From Scybalocola_A sp900557175 (GTDB lineage Bacteria; Bacillota; Clostridia; Lachnospirales; Lachnospiraceae), in the NCBI GenBank assembly GCA_937890745.1, contig CALADH010000066.1, positions 1-27,446 of the forward strand: DNA of 27,446 bases, read 5' to 3'. Positions 16,365 to 23,054 of the stretch are shown piece after piece. The notes below the pieces were generated by a model. The model searched no databases and was not told where the DNA came from. It saw only the letters and a program-made list of their open reading frames with translations. The translations under genes were made by a program, and so were the position numbers. Within the stretch, counting starts at the first letter, position 1. Every line of letters begins with the position of its first letter.

Positions 16365-17153
16365 CTATGACCATCTGTTAGTCTTTTTTCTTTTAATCGA
16401 ACGTACAACAAGATTATCGACGGATGTATTCATTGAAGCTGCCACAGCCGCTGTAATCACTGCAACAAGTTCTAAATCATCAACTTCTTCCTCCGGTTCA
16501 TAAACAACCGGCGCCGCCGTCACATCCTTCGCCTCAAAAGGCTTGTTGTTTTCCTTTGAAAGCTTTTTATCTGCGAAATAGCTTTCCGCCTTATTAATAT
16601 ATTTGAAAAGACTGATTAAAAACGCAATCAGGATAAGTACGATAAACACGATGCCCATACCCATCAGTGTATTCATTGCCGCTTTGCCCAGTTTTTCACC
16701 GATTGTATATTCCGGCGTTACCTTAATGGCCGTATATTTTGACATATCCTTTGCATAAGTGATTTCAAATTCAACCTTGCGCTCAGAAAATGTTGTTGAT
16801 AATGTACCGAAAATATTTTCACCGTCTGTCGTCATCTCGAAGCTGTCTGTCGACACATAATCGCCAAGCTCGCCGCTGACATTCAGCCATGTAGACATCG
16901 CCGTTTTAATGGCCAGAGCCATATCAACATCGTCAGCCACATCGCTGTTATCGCCCTCAATAAGCTTTTGCATATCTTCCTCTGATGTCTGAAGAAAGCT
17001 GTTAAAAATACCCTGGGTAATCTGCTCAATCTGAGCACTGTCATACTTTAAAAGAAGCGCGTCTTCCTTTGATGTATCGGCAGAACCGCAGGCTGTCATC
17101 GAAAAAATGCAGGCGAACATACAGATGAAAATCATCAATTTCTTAAACTTCAT
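16365..17153 (-). CDS. OadG-like subunit fused to an N-terminal lipoprotein domain
   Basis: This 262-residue protein has three parts. First is a lipoprotein signal with lipobox MTAC (C22) and an extracellular domain (about 28-150) resembling DUF3887-like small domains. Second is a single membrane helix (about 162-184, MGIVFIVLILIAF). Third is a cytoplasmic tail ending in DDLELVAVITAAVAAS and LVVRSIKRKKTNRW, typical of OAD gamma-chain family proteins that hold the decarboxylase complex at the membrane. Standard OadG is about 80-100 residues and lacks the outer domain. The start ATG has GAGGTGG 5 nt upstream. It lies just after the mmdA-like gene (15-nt gap). The outer domain's role is unknown. 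Confidence 0.85.
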   Translation of the reverse strand: MKFKKLMIFICMFACIFSMTACGSADTSKEDALLLKYDSAQIEQITQGIFNSFLQTSEEDMQKLIEGDNSDVADDVDMALAIKTAMSTWLNVSGELGDYVSTDSFEMTTDGENIFGTLSTTFSERKVEFEITYAKDMSKYTAIKVTPEYTIGEKLGKAAMNTLMGMGIVFIVLILIAFLISLFKYINKAESYFADKKLSKENNKPFEAKDVTAAPVVYEPEEEVDDLELVAVITAAVAASMNTSVDNLVVRSIKRKKTNRWS

Positions 17154-17168
17154 TTAGTCCACCTCTTT

Positions 17169-18617
17169 CTATAAAGTTCCATGTTTTTTAAACGGACGTT
17201 CCTCTCTTTTTGTGTAAAGCATTTCAAAGGCTGCAACCGCACGCTTTCTTGTTGCCGCAGGCTCAATAATATCATCCACATAGCCTCTTTTTGCTGCTGA
17301 AAGCGGACTTGTCTGAAGCGCTTCATATTCTGCTGCTTTTTGAGCAATCAATGCAGGTGCGTTTTCTGAAGCTTTAATTTCATCAGCGTAAATAATTTTA
17401 ACTGCTGCCTCTGCATCCATCATGCCGATTTTTGATGTCGGATAAGCATAAACTAAATCCGCACCGATATGACGGCTGTTCATGGCAATATACGCACTGC
17501 CGATAGCCTTGTCAACAATAATGCTTACTTTAGGCACTGTTGCATCAGCAAACGCTTCTGTCAGGCAGGCACAGCTTCTTGCGATTGTGCGCTCCTCATG
17601 CTTTGTTGCCTTATAGCCTTCTGTATTGACCATTGAAAGCACAGGAATATTAAAGGCATCACAGAAACGGACAAAATCCGCGGCCTTTTTCGCACCGGCA
17701 GATGTTAAAAGAGCATCCATTGTTTCTGAAACTTCACCGTTTTCATCAAGAATTTCTGTTCTGTTTGCCACTGCGCCGACGGTCTGGCCGTTTAAGCTTA
17801 TAAAGCCTGTCACCATCTCTTTGGCGTATTCGCCCTTTGTCTCAAAGAATTTATAGTTATCAGAAATATCTCTTAAAATATATGCTGTATCCATGCAGCC
17901 TGAAAGTGCCGGATTTTCTCTGTTTAAATCATCCTCGCACACATCATAAAGCGCGCTGTCATCATTGTTTGACGGAAGCAGACAAAGAAGCTCTCTCACC
18001 TTGCCGATCGTCTCTTGCTCATCCTCGCATAAAACATCAACAAGACCTGCTTTTGCCTGATAAGCAGCCTCTGCCGTGTCGCATTTTGAAATTTCATTGC
18101 CTAAAAGTGCATTCGGCGTATTGACAAATAAACGGCCTTCCTTTGACATGAATGTAAAATCTGTCATCGCCGGAATTAAAGCTGCACCGCCGCCGCATGT
18201 GCCGAAAATTGCTGTAAGCTGAGGAATCACACCGGAAGCTTTTGTCTGAAGTGCATAAAGATTTCCAAACGCATCAAGCGCATCTGTTGCCTCCTGAAGA
18301 CGCATTCCCGCACAATCAATAAAGCCAACGACAGGAACGCCGACCTTCATCGCCATCTCATAAACTTTCGCTATTTTTTTTGCATGCATCTCGCCGATAG
18401 AACCGCCAAGCACAGACGCATCCTGACTGTACACATAAACGAGACTGTCATCCACTGTACCATATCCTGTCACTACGCCATCTGACGGCATTTCAATGTT
18501 TGTCATGTTAAAATCTGTGTTTCTTGCACTGACCAGTGCCCCGATTTCAACGAAGCTGTTGTCATCAAGCAGAAATTCAATACGTTCTCTTGCTGACATT
18601 TGCTTAGAATTGTTCAT
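17169..18617 (-). CDS. mmdA: Acyl-CoA carboxyltransferase subunit (MmdA-like, 12S-like)
   Basis: This 482-residue protein belongs to the carboxyltransferase family that includes methylmalonyl-CoA decarboxylase alpha, the 12S subunit of transcarboxylase and propionyl-CoA carboxylase beta. It has two crotonase-like halves. The first contains LGGSIGEMHAKK, AGMRLQE and the oxyanion loop GTCGGGAALIPA. The second contains GAKKAADFVRFCDAFNIPVLS, the matching loop AIGSAYIAMNSRHIGADLVYAYP and KIGMMDAEAAVKI. The acyl-CoA substrate (methylmalonyl/propionyl, malonyl or glutaconyl) cannot be read directly. The start is ATG 18617, with GGAGGG 7 nt upstream; the ATG at 18632 would place this site inside the gene. 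It is first in the five-gene operon. Confidence 0.9.
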   Translation of the reverse strand: MNNSKQMSARERIEFLLDDNSFVEIGALVSARNTDFNMTNIEMPSDGVVTGYGTVDDSLVYVYSQDASVLGGSIGEMHAKKIAKVYEMAMKVGVPVVGFIDCAGMRLQEATDALDAFGNLYALQTKASGVIPQLTAIFGTCGGGAALIPAMTDFTFMSKEGRLFVNTPNALLGNEISKCDTAEAAYQAKAGLVDVLCEDEQETIGKVRELLCLLPSNNDDSALYDVCEDDLNRENPALSGCMDTAYILRDISDNYKFFETKGEYAKEMVTGFISLNGQTVGAVANRTEILDENGEVSETMDALLTSAGAKKAADFVRFCDAFNIPVLSMVNTEGYKATKHEERTIARSCACLTEAFADATVPKVSIIVDKAIGSAYIAMNSRHIGADLVYAYPTSKIGMMDAEAAVKIIYADEIKASENAPALIAQKAAEYEALQTSPLSAAKRGYVDDIIEPAATRKRAVAAFEMLYTKREERPFKKHGTL

Positions 18618-18675
18618 TTTCAGGCCCTCCATTGTTAAATATTTAGTAGATAAATCAAAAATTTATGTCAAGTAT

Positions 18676-18704
18676 ATTTTATCGTCTTTTAACAGACTTT
18701 TCAA
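18676..18704 (-). promoter_or_regulatory. Promoter of the decarboxylase operon
   Basis: On the minus strand TTGAAA (18704-18699), a 17-nt spacer and TAAAAT (18681-18676) form a strong sigma-A-like promoter about 60 nt upstream of the mmdA-like start. Confidence 0.65.
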
Positions 18705-18772
18705 GGTGTAATTCCTTTTATTTACTGTAATTATCACCAAAAATTCCTTATTTTTTTGTCTATTATGCCATA

Positions 18773-18810
18773 TAAAAACGCCCATATTGTTATTTTCATA
18801 ACAATATGGG
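18773..18810 (-). terminator. Rho-independent terminator after the carboxypeptidase gene
   Basis: CCCATATTGTT (18781-18791) and AACAATATGGG (18800-18810) make a perfect 11-bp stem with an 8-nt loop. On the minus strand it is followed by CGTTTTTATA. It lies about 40 nt after the stop codon of the D-Ala-D-Ala carboxypeptidase gene and isolates it from the decarboxylase operon. Confidence 0.85.
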
Positions 18811-18849
18811 TTAAATTTTTGACATTTTCATAGATATTTAATGAGATGC

Positions 18850-20109
18850 CTAATGGCTTTCAGATAAAAATTTATGAAGCACATGTTTAAAGCACCAGCC
18901 GGCACTGATTTCCTGCACCGCATTTAATGTCACAATATTTTGCTTTTTAATAACATGACCGTTCAGCGCGTAAATCACCTCTCCGATTTTTTCACCGGCA
19001 TCCACAGGCGCCTGAAGTTTTGTTTCAAAATTTTTTATCACTTCAACGTTCTCATCGTCCCTGAGAAGTATTTTCATCTGCCTGTCCGTATTATTTTCAA
19101 GGCCGATGGGTACCCACGCCTGACGCATATGCTGTCCTGATGTGTCAATCCCATTTTCCACGGCGACCGGAGAAAATGAAAATTCTTCATAGACATCTCT
19201 GTAATGGTAATGGTCTTTGGCATAGCACATCAACTTTTTCATATCCTGCCATTTGTATGTTTTATGATCCGGCCAGCCGCAGGCAAGCAGTGCCACAATA
19301 AAGGTTCTGCCCTCACTTTCCAGCGAACCGGCATAGCAATACCCCGCATTTCCCGTAAAACCGGTTTTTCCGGGGCCCGCACCCTCCATCATTGTAAGAA
19401 ATGTATTGTGATTATAACAGCTGACATTGCGTCCCGAATTAAGACTTGTAAATGTATAAAAGGGTGCCGTTGTGATTTCTCTGAAAAGTCCGGATTTCTC
19501 AGACTGCATAAGACAATAGCGCAAAATAAGCGCCAAATCCGCCGCCGTTGTCCCATGGGCTTTCATCTGACCATTTTCATCAGCCGCCTCAGCATCAAGA
19601 CCGTTTGGCGTCACAAAAAAAGTATCCGTACAGCCGATTTCTTTCGCTTTCTCATTCATCATTACCGCAAAAGCTTCACAGCTTCCGGCAATATGCTCCG
19701 CAATAATCACCGCAGAATCATTGTGGGATTCAAGCATTAAAGAATAAAGCAAGTCCTTCATATAATATTGCTCTCCCGCCTTTACACCGATGGAAACCTT
19801 TGGCATAGACGCCGCATAAGCTGAGGCTGTCACAATATCTTCAGGATTGCCATGCTCAAGGGCGAGAATACACGTCATCAGCTTTGTCGTACTGGCATTT
19901 GGCAGCCGCTTGTCACCGTTTTTACTGAAAAGTATGCGCCCCGAATCGCCATCCATAAGCACGGCTGCTTTTGCATAAAGTTCTGCCGGCTCCTCGATTT
20001 TTGCCGTTTCATTTTCCGGCGCCATACCTGTTAGCGAAGTTAATAATACAGCCGCAGTTAAAATGACACTTATCCATCGTTTCCGGCATATTTTTTTATG
20101 GTGCTTCAA
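18850..20109 (-). CDS. D-alanyl-D-alanine carboxypeptidase (PBP5/DacF type)
   Basis: This 419-residue serine-type carboxypeptidase trims the terminal D-Ala of peptidoglycan stem peptides outside the cell. It has a signal peptide (WISVILTAAVLLTSLTG), the S-x-x-K box STTK in PNASTTKLMT, the S-x-N box in ESHNDSA, and the K-T-G box in GPGKTGFTG. A C-terminal beta-rich PBP5_C domain (about 300-395) and a short amphipathic tail follow. The start is a TTG at 20109, with GGGAGGTGG upstream at about 7 nt; no suitable ATG lies before the signal peptide. The gene looks monocistronic, with its own terminator, and is divergent from the MntP/YtaF-like gene. Confidence 0.93.
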   Translation of the reverse strand: MKHHKKICRKRWISVILTAAVLLTSLTGMAPENETAKIEEPAELYAKAAVLMDGDSGRILFSKNGDKRLPNASTTKLMTCILALEHGNPEDIVTASAYAASMPKVSIGVKAGEQYYMKDLLYSLMLESHNDSAVIIAEHIAGSCEAFAVMMNEKAKEIGCTDTFFVTPNGLDAEAADENGQMKAHGTTAADLALILRYCLMQSEKSGLFREITTAPFYTFTSLNSGRNVSCYNHNTFLTMMEGAGPGKTGFTGNAGYCYAGSLESEGRTFIVALLACGWPDHKTYKWQDMKKLMCYAKDHYHYRDVYEEFSFSPVAVENGIDTSGQHMRQAWVPIGLENNTDRQMKILLRDDENVEVIKNFETKLQAPVDAGEKIGEVIYALNGHVIKKQNIVTLNAVQEISAGWCFKHVLHKFLSESH

Positions 20110-20134
20110 TCTGCCACCTCCCGTTTCTTAATCC

Positions 20135-20140
20135 AGTATA
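20135..20140 (-). promoter_or_regulatory. Possible -10 box for the carboxypeptidase gene
   Basis: TATACT on the minus strand lies about 26 nt upstream of the TTG start. No good -35 box is seen at 16-18 nt, so this is a weak prediction. Confidence 0.3.
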
Positions 20141-20167
20141 TGTCCGATTCACGTAAAAAAGACCGGC

Positions 20168-20197
20168 GCATACACATTTGTGCATACAAAGCATACA
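20168..20197 (+). repeat. Three GCATACA direct repeats in a divergent intergenic region
   Basis: GCATACA occurs at 20168-20174, 20182-20188 and 20191-20197. An inverted TTTGT-GCAT-ACAAA overlaps the middle copy. The repeats lie 20 nt upstream of the MntP/YtaF-like start and could be a regulator site. Nothing else supports this. Confidence 0.35.
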
Positions 20198-20217
20198 CTG
20201 TAGCAAGAGGTGATTTC

Positions 20218-20748
20218 ATGACTATTGTGCTCGGTCTGCTTATGGGCATTGCTGTCAATCTCGACAATTTTTTAATCGGCATCAGCCTCTGTTTAAAACA
20301 TCAGAAGCTTACATTTCCATCAAATATCCTGATTTCAGCCGTCACAGCCGCCGCTGCGTCTGCCGTGACGGTTTTTTCAGATATGCTTTCACATCACACG
20401 CGGATTTTCGGCACAGTCGCAGGCTCCCTGTCGCTGATTGTTTTCGGCCTTTACTGTCTTTTAAAACCGGGGGAGGATACAGAAAAATATGAACTTTTAT
20501 CCTTTAAACAGACACTTTTTGTCGGTCTCATACTTGCTGTTAACTGTATACCGCCCGCTTTTTCAGCCGGTATTTTCAAAATACCGCCGCTTTTTATGGG
20601 ACTTAGCGCCGGCTGCTTTTCCATGCTGTCTTTATATATAAGTACCGCCTTCGGCGAATATTTTTATCAAAAACCGTGGGTGAAATGGCTTTCCCCGGTT
20701 TCCTATGCCCTGCTTGTGATTTTAGGCATTATCGGCTTTTTCTTTTAA
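20218..20748 (+). CDS. Small membrane protein, MntP/YtaF-like
   Basis: This 176-residue, highly hydrophobic protein has about six membrane helices in two similar halves. The first half has MGIAVNLDNFLIGISL, which resembles the acidic helix of MntP (Mn2+ exporter) and the sporulation protein YtaF. The matching position in the second half is AVNCIPPAFSAGI, which keeps the Asn, Phe and Gly spacing but has lost the acidic residue. Manganese export is therefore doubtful, and the YtaF-type group or a diverged relative is more likely. The start is ATG 20218 with AGAGGTGA upstream; the open frame extends 40 codons further into the divergent promoter region. Its stop codon overlaps the convergent carboxypeptidase stop. 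Confidence 0.65.
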   Translation: MTIVLGLLMGIAVNLDNFLIGISLCLKHQKLTFPSNILISAVTAAAASAVTVFSDMLSHHTRIFGTVAGSLSLIVFGLYCLLKPGEDTEKYELLSFKQTLFVGLILAVNCIPPAFSAGIFKIPPLFMGLSAGCFSMLSLYISTAFGEYFYQKPWVKWLSPVSYALLVILGIIGFFF

Positions 20749-21665
20749 AATATGCTGCGCGGGGGACTGTTCTCCAGTCCCTCGTACACATGAATCGCAT
20801 CCACAATGTGAAAAGTGCCGGCAGCACTCTTACCATCTGCCCCTGCGGTCACTAAAATATATTCTCTGCCGTTACAGCTTGCCAGTGTCGCAAGACATAA
20901 GCCTGCCTTATCCGTAAAACCTGTCTTTCCGCCAAGCAGTGTAATATCATTTAACGTTTCCAGAGATAACCGCTTAAACAACGTACTTTCAAGCACAAGT
21001 CCGTCCGGGTGTGCCTCTGTCTTTTCTGTCTCATAAACCGATGTTGTAAAAATCTTTCGGAATGTTTCATTTTCAAGCGCATAGGAAAGAAGCAGAGCCA
21101 TATCCCCGACTGTCGAATAATGATTATCGTCATGAAGTCCGGTCACATTTGTAAAATGTGTCCGGTGCATTCCCAAAATATCGGCTTTCCCGTTCATCGC
21201 CATGGCACAGGCCTCCTCGCTGCCGAAATATTTTTCTGCAAGCGTCACCGCACCGTCGGCACCGGAAGGCAGCATTGTGGCATAAAGCAAATCCTCAACG
21301 CTCACCGTCTCGCCGGGCATTAAGCCCGCCATCGAGGCATTTTTTTGTGTCAGCACCCTGTAATTTTCTTCTGTCAGCGCCGCCGTATCATTTAAGTCAC
21401 CGGCCGCTTCAATGCATACAAGGCTCGTCATGATTTTTGTCAGTGATGCCGGATAAATGATTTCCTCGCTGCCGTATTCACAGACAATGCTTCCGTCAAA
21501 AAGGCATTTCAATATCATATTTGTGCTGTACATACCGCCGTCATTTTTACCGGAAACAGGCAGCGCCCGGTTCATTTCCCCGGCTGCTGCAGCCGCCGTA
21601 AAAAAGGCGGCAGTCATCAAAAAACAAAGCACATATTTTTTGGCGGCATAAATCTTTGTTCTCAT
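20745..21665 (-). CDS. D-alanyl-D-alanine carboxypeptidase, short form, coupled to eutH
   Basis: This 306-residue serine carboxypeptidase (peptidase S11) has an N-terminal signal or anchor (YVLCFLMTAAFFTAAAAAG), the active-site box SLTK in YPASLTKIMT, and KTG in GGKTGFTDKAG. The second box reads SGA in MLPSGADGA instead of the usual SxN. There is no C-terminal PBP5_C domain. Its ATG overlaps the eutH stop codon (ATGA), so it is translated as the last visible gene of the eut operon. No T-run terminator is seen after it; a 7-bp GGGACTG/CAGTCCC hairpin lies in its final codons (20763-20781). Its link to ethanolamine metabolism is unexplained. Confidence 0.9.
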   Translation of the reverse strand: MRTKIYAAKKYVLCFLMTAAFFTAAAAAGEMNRALPVSGKNDGGMYSTNMILKCLFDGSIVCEYGSEEIIYPASLTKIMTSLVCIEAAGDLNDTAALTEENYRVLTQKNASMAGLMPGETVSVEDLLYATMLPSGADGAVTLAEKYFGSEEACAMAMNGKADILGMHRTHFTNVTGLHDDNHYSTVGDMALLLSYALENETFRKIFTTSVYETEKTEAHPDGLVLESTLFKRLSLETLNDITLLGGKTGFTDKAGLCLATLASCNGREYILVTAGADGKSAAGTFHIVDAIHVYEGLENSPPRSIF

Positions 21666-22765
21666 GAGACACCTGCCGAAGCTTTAACGTCTGTAAACCG
21701 CCCGGCAATATAGACAGCGGCAAAAATTGCCAGTATGCCGCCGGTCAGCTTTCCGATAATCATAGGCACAATCATTTCCGGTGCATAGCCGGCCGTAAAG
21801 CCGAGGTGATCGCCAAAAACAAAAGCAGCCGACACCGCAAAGGCCACATTCAGCACCTTGCCCCGCGCGTCCATATCTTTCATCATACCAAACATCGGTA
21901 TACTGTTGGCAAGGCTTGCAATAAGGCCTGCCGCCGCAATATCATTAATTTTAAGCAGACTGCCAAGCTTCATCAAAAGGCCGCTAAAAAGCTTTGTCAC
22001 TAAAAATACAAGCGGAAAAGCGCCAGCCAGCACGATGGCGATATCTGCCACAATTTCAAAGCCCTCGCCAATTGGATTCATACCCGGTATGAGAACGATG
22101 CCTGTCAACGCCTCCAAAATTCCGGCGGCAAGTCCTACTGTAATGACAACGACAACCGCGCGTCCAAACCATATAAAACCTTTAATCATGGCATTTTCTG
22201 CCCGCCAAAGACCCAAAACCGTCAAAAGTGCAACAATAAGTACAGGCACAAGATTTTTAAGCACAGTCATCAGTGACAGTCCCGCCGCCAGTCCGCCGGC
22301 CAAAACACCGGCAGGAATTGTAATGACACCCGCAAGGACGCCGGCTGCAAGAAATTTTCTGTCCTCCGCCTTAATAATGCCGAGGGCTACCGGAATGGTA
22401 AAAACGATGGTCGGCCCGAACATGGCGCCGATAATAAGCCCGGAAAAAAGACCTGTTTCATAGTCTGCGGCAAGGGCACCGGCAAGGGGCGCACCACCCA
22501 TATCATTTGCAAGCAGCATTCCGGCAAAAACGGACGGATCCGCGCCGACAAATGAAAAAAGCGGTACAATGACCGGTCTTAAAATATTTGCCAGCACCGG
22601 TGAGAGGGCGATAATGCCGACCATAGACAGCGCCAAAGCGCCGATGGCCGTAATCCCCTCCTCAAACTTTTCACCCATGCCAAGGCGGTTTCCCAATATT
22701 CTGTCCACAGCCCCGACAATCGCCGAGGCCGTCATTAAATAAATCACTGCTTCATTAATACTCAT
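21662..22765 (-). CDS. eutH: Ethanolamine utilization membrane protein EutH
   Basis: EutH is an inner-membrane protein proposed to help ethanolamine entry, needed mainly at low ethanolamine or low pH in characterised bacteria. The 367-residue product has about ten to eleven membrane helices and conserved segments AIVGAVDRILGNRLGMGEKF, MLLANDMGGAPLA, FGPTIVFTIPVALG, LANSIPMFGMMKDMD and FGDHLGFTAGYAP. The charged residues inside GNDxGG-like and GDH motifs fit an ion- or amine-handling transporter. The start overlaps the eutN stop by 4 nt, and its own stop overlaps the next gene, so the whole block is translationally coupled. Confidence 0.95.
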   Translation of the reverse strand: MSINEAVIYLMTASAIVGAVDRILGNRLGMGEKFEEGITAIGALALSMVGIIALSPVLANILRPVIVPLFSFVGADPSVFAGMLLANDMGGAPLAGALAADYETGLFSGLIIGAMFGPTIVFTIPVALGIIKAEDRKFLAAGVLAGVITIPAGVLAGGLAAGLSLMTVLKNLVPVLIVALLTVLGLWRAENAMIKGFIWFGRAVVVVITVGLAAGILEALTGIVLIPGMNPIGEGFEIVADIAIVLAGAFPLVFLVTKLFSGLLMKLGSLLKINDIAAAGLIASLANSIPMFGMMKDMDARGKVLNVAFAVSAAFVFGDHLGFTAGYAPEMIVPMIIGKLTGGILAIFAAVYIAGRFTDVKASAGVS

Positions 22766-23052
22766 TGGTTTTCCTCCAAAATGACTTCTCTGCCAATCTC
22801 AATACGGTCTATAATCGCAACAACCGCAGCATCCACAGGCGCATCGGGAGATGGCAGTGTAAATCGGGCGCTCGCAGAGAGGGCAACTAAAACAACATCA
22901 CCCTGCCCGGCGCCCGTCATGTCTGTAGCAACAATTTCATCCTTTGTAGTTTTCCCATTTTTAATAAGGTTAATCACTAAAAGCTTCTGTCCTGTCAAAT
23001 GTTCATCCTTCTTCGTCGCCCATACACTGCCTGTCACTTTGCCCATCACCAT
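22762..23052 (-). CDS. eutN: Microcompartment vertex protein EutN/CcmL family
   Basis: This 96-residue protein is the pentameric vertex shell protein that closes corners of the bacterial microcompartment. It shows the family pattern MGKVTGSVWATKK, LTGQKLLVINLI, and a glycine-rich turn TGAGQGDVVLVALSASAR, followed by DAAVVAIIDRIE. Its length matches EutN/CcmL/CsoS4. GGGAGG lies 8 nt before ATG 23052; a second in-frame ATG is two codons in. It overlaps eutH by 4 nt and follows the EutT-PduL fusion stop by 2 nt. Confidence 0.95.
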   Translation of the reverse strand: MVMGKVTGSVWATKKDEHLTGQKLLVINLIKNGKTTKDEIVATDMTGAGQGDVVLVALSASARFTLPSPDAPVDAAVVAIIDRIEIGREVILEENQ

Positions 23053-23054
23053 CG

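Larger units (their letters stand above)
18618..18849 (-). other. Intergenic region upstream of the decarboxylase operon
   Basis: This AT-rich stretch of about 230 nt holds the terminator of the upstream carboxypeptidase gene (18773-18810) and the promoter of the decarboxylase operon (18676-18704). A second TTGACA (18671-18666) with a poor -10 at 17 nt is also present. I see no small gene and no riboswitch-like fold. Confidence 0.6.

Noticed and set aside
20763..20781. GGGACTG/CAGTCCC hairpin as terminator of the eut-linked operon
   Set aside because: The 7-bp stem lies inside coding sequence and has no adjacent T run on either strand.
21858..22463. A 201-codon plus-strand open frame opposite eutH
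   Set aside because: It is a shadow of the alanine/glycine-rich eutH coding strand and has no family features or ribosome binding site.
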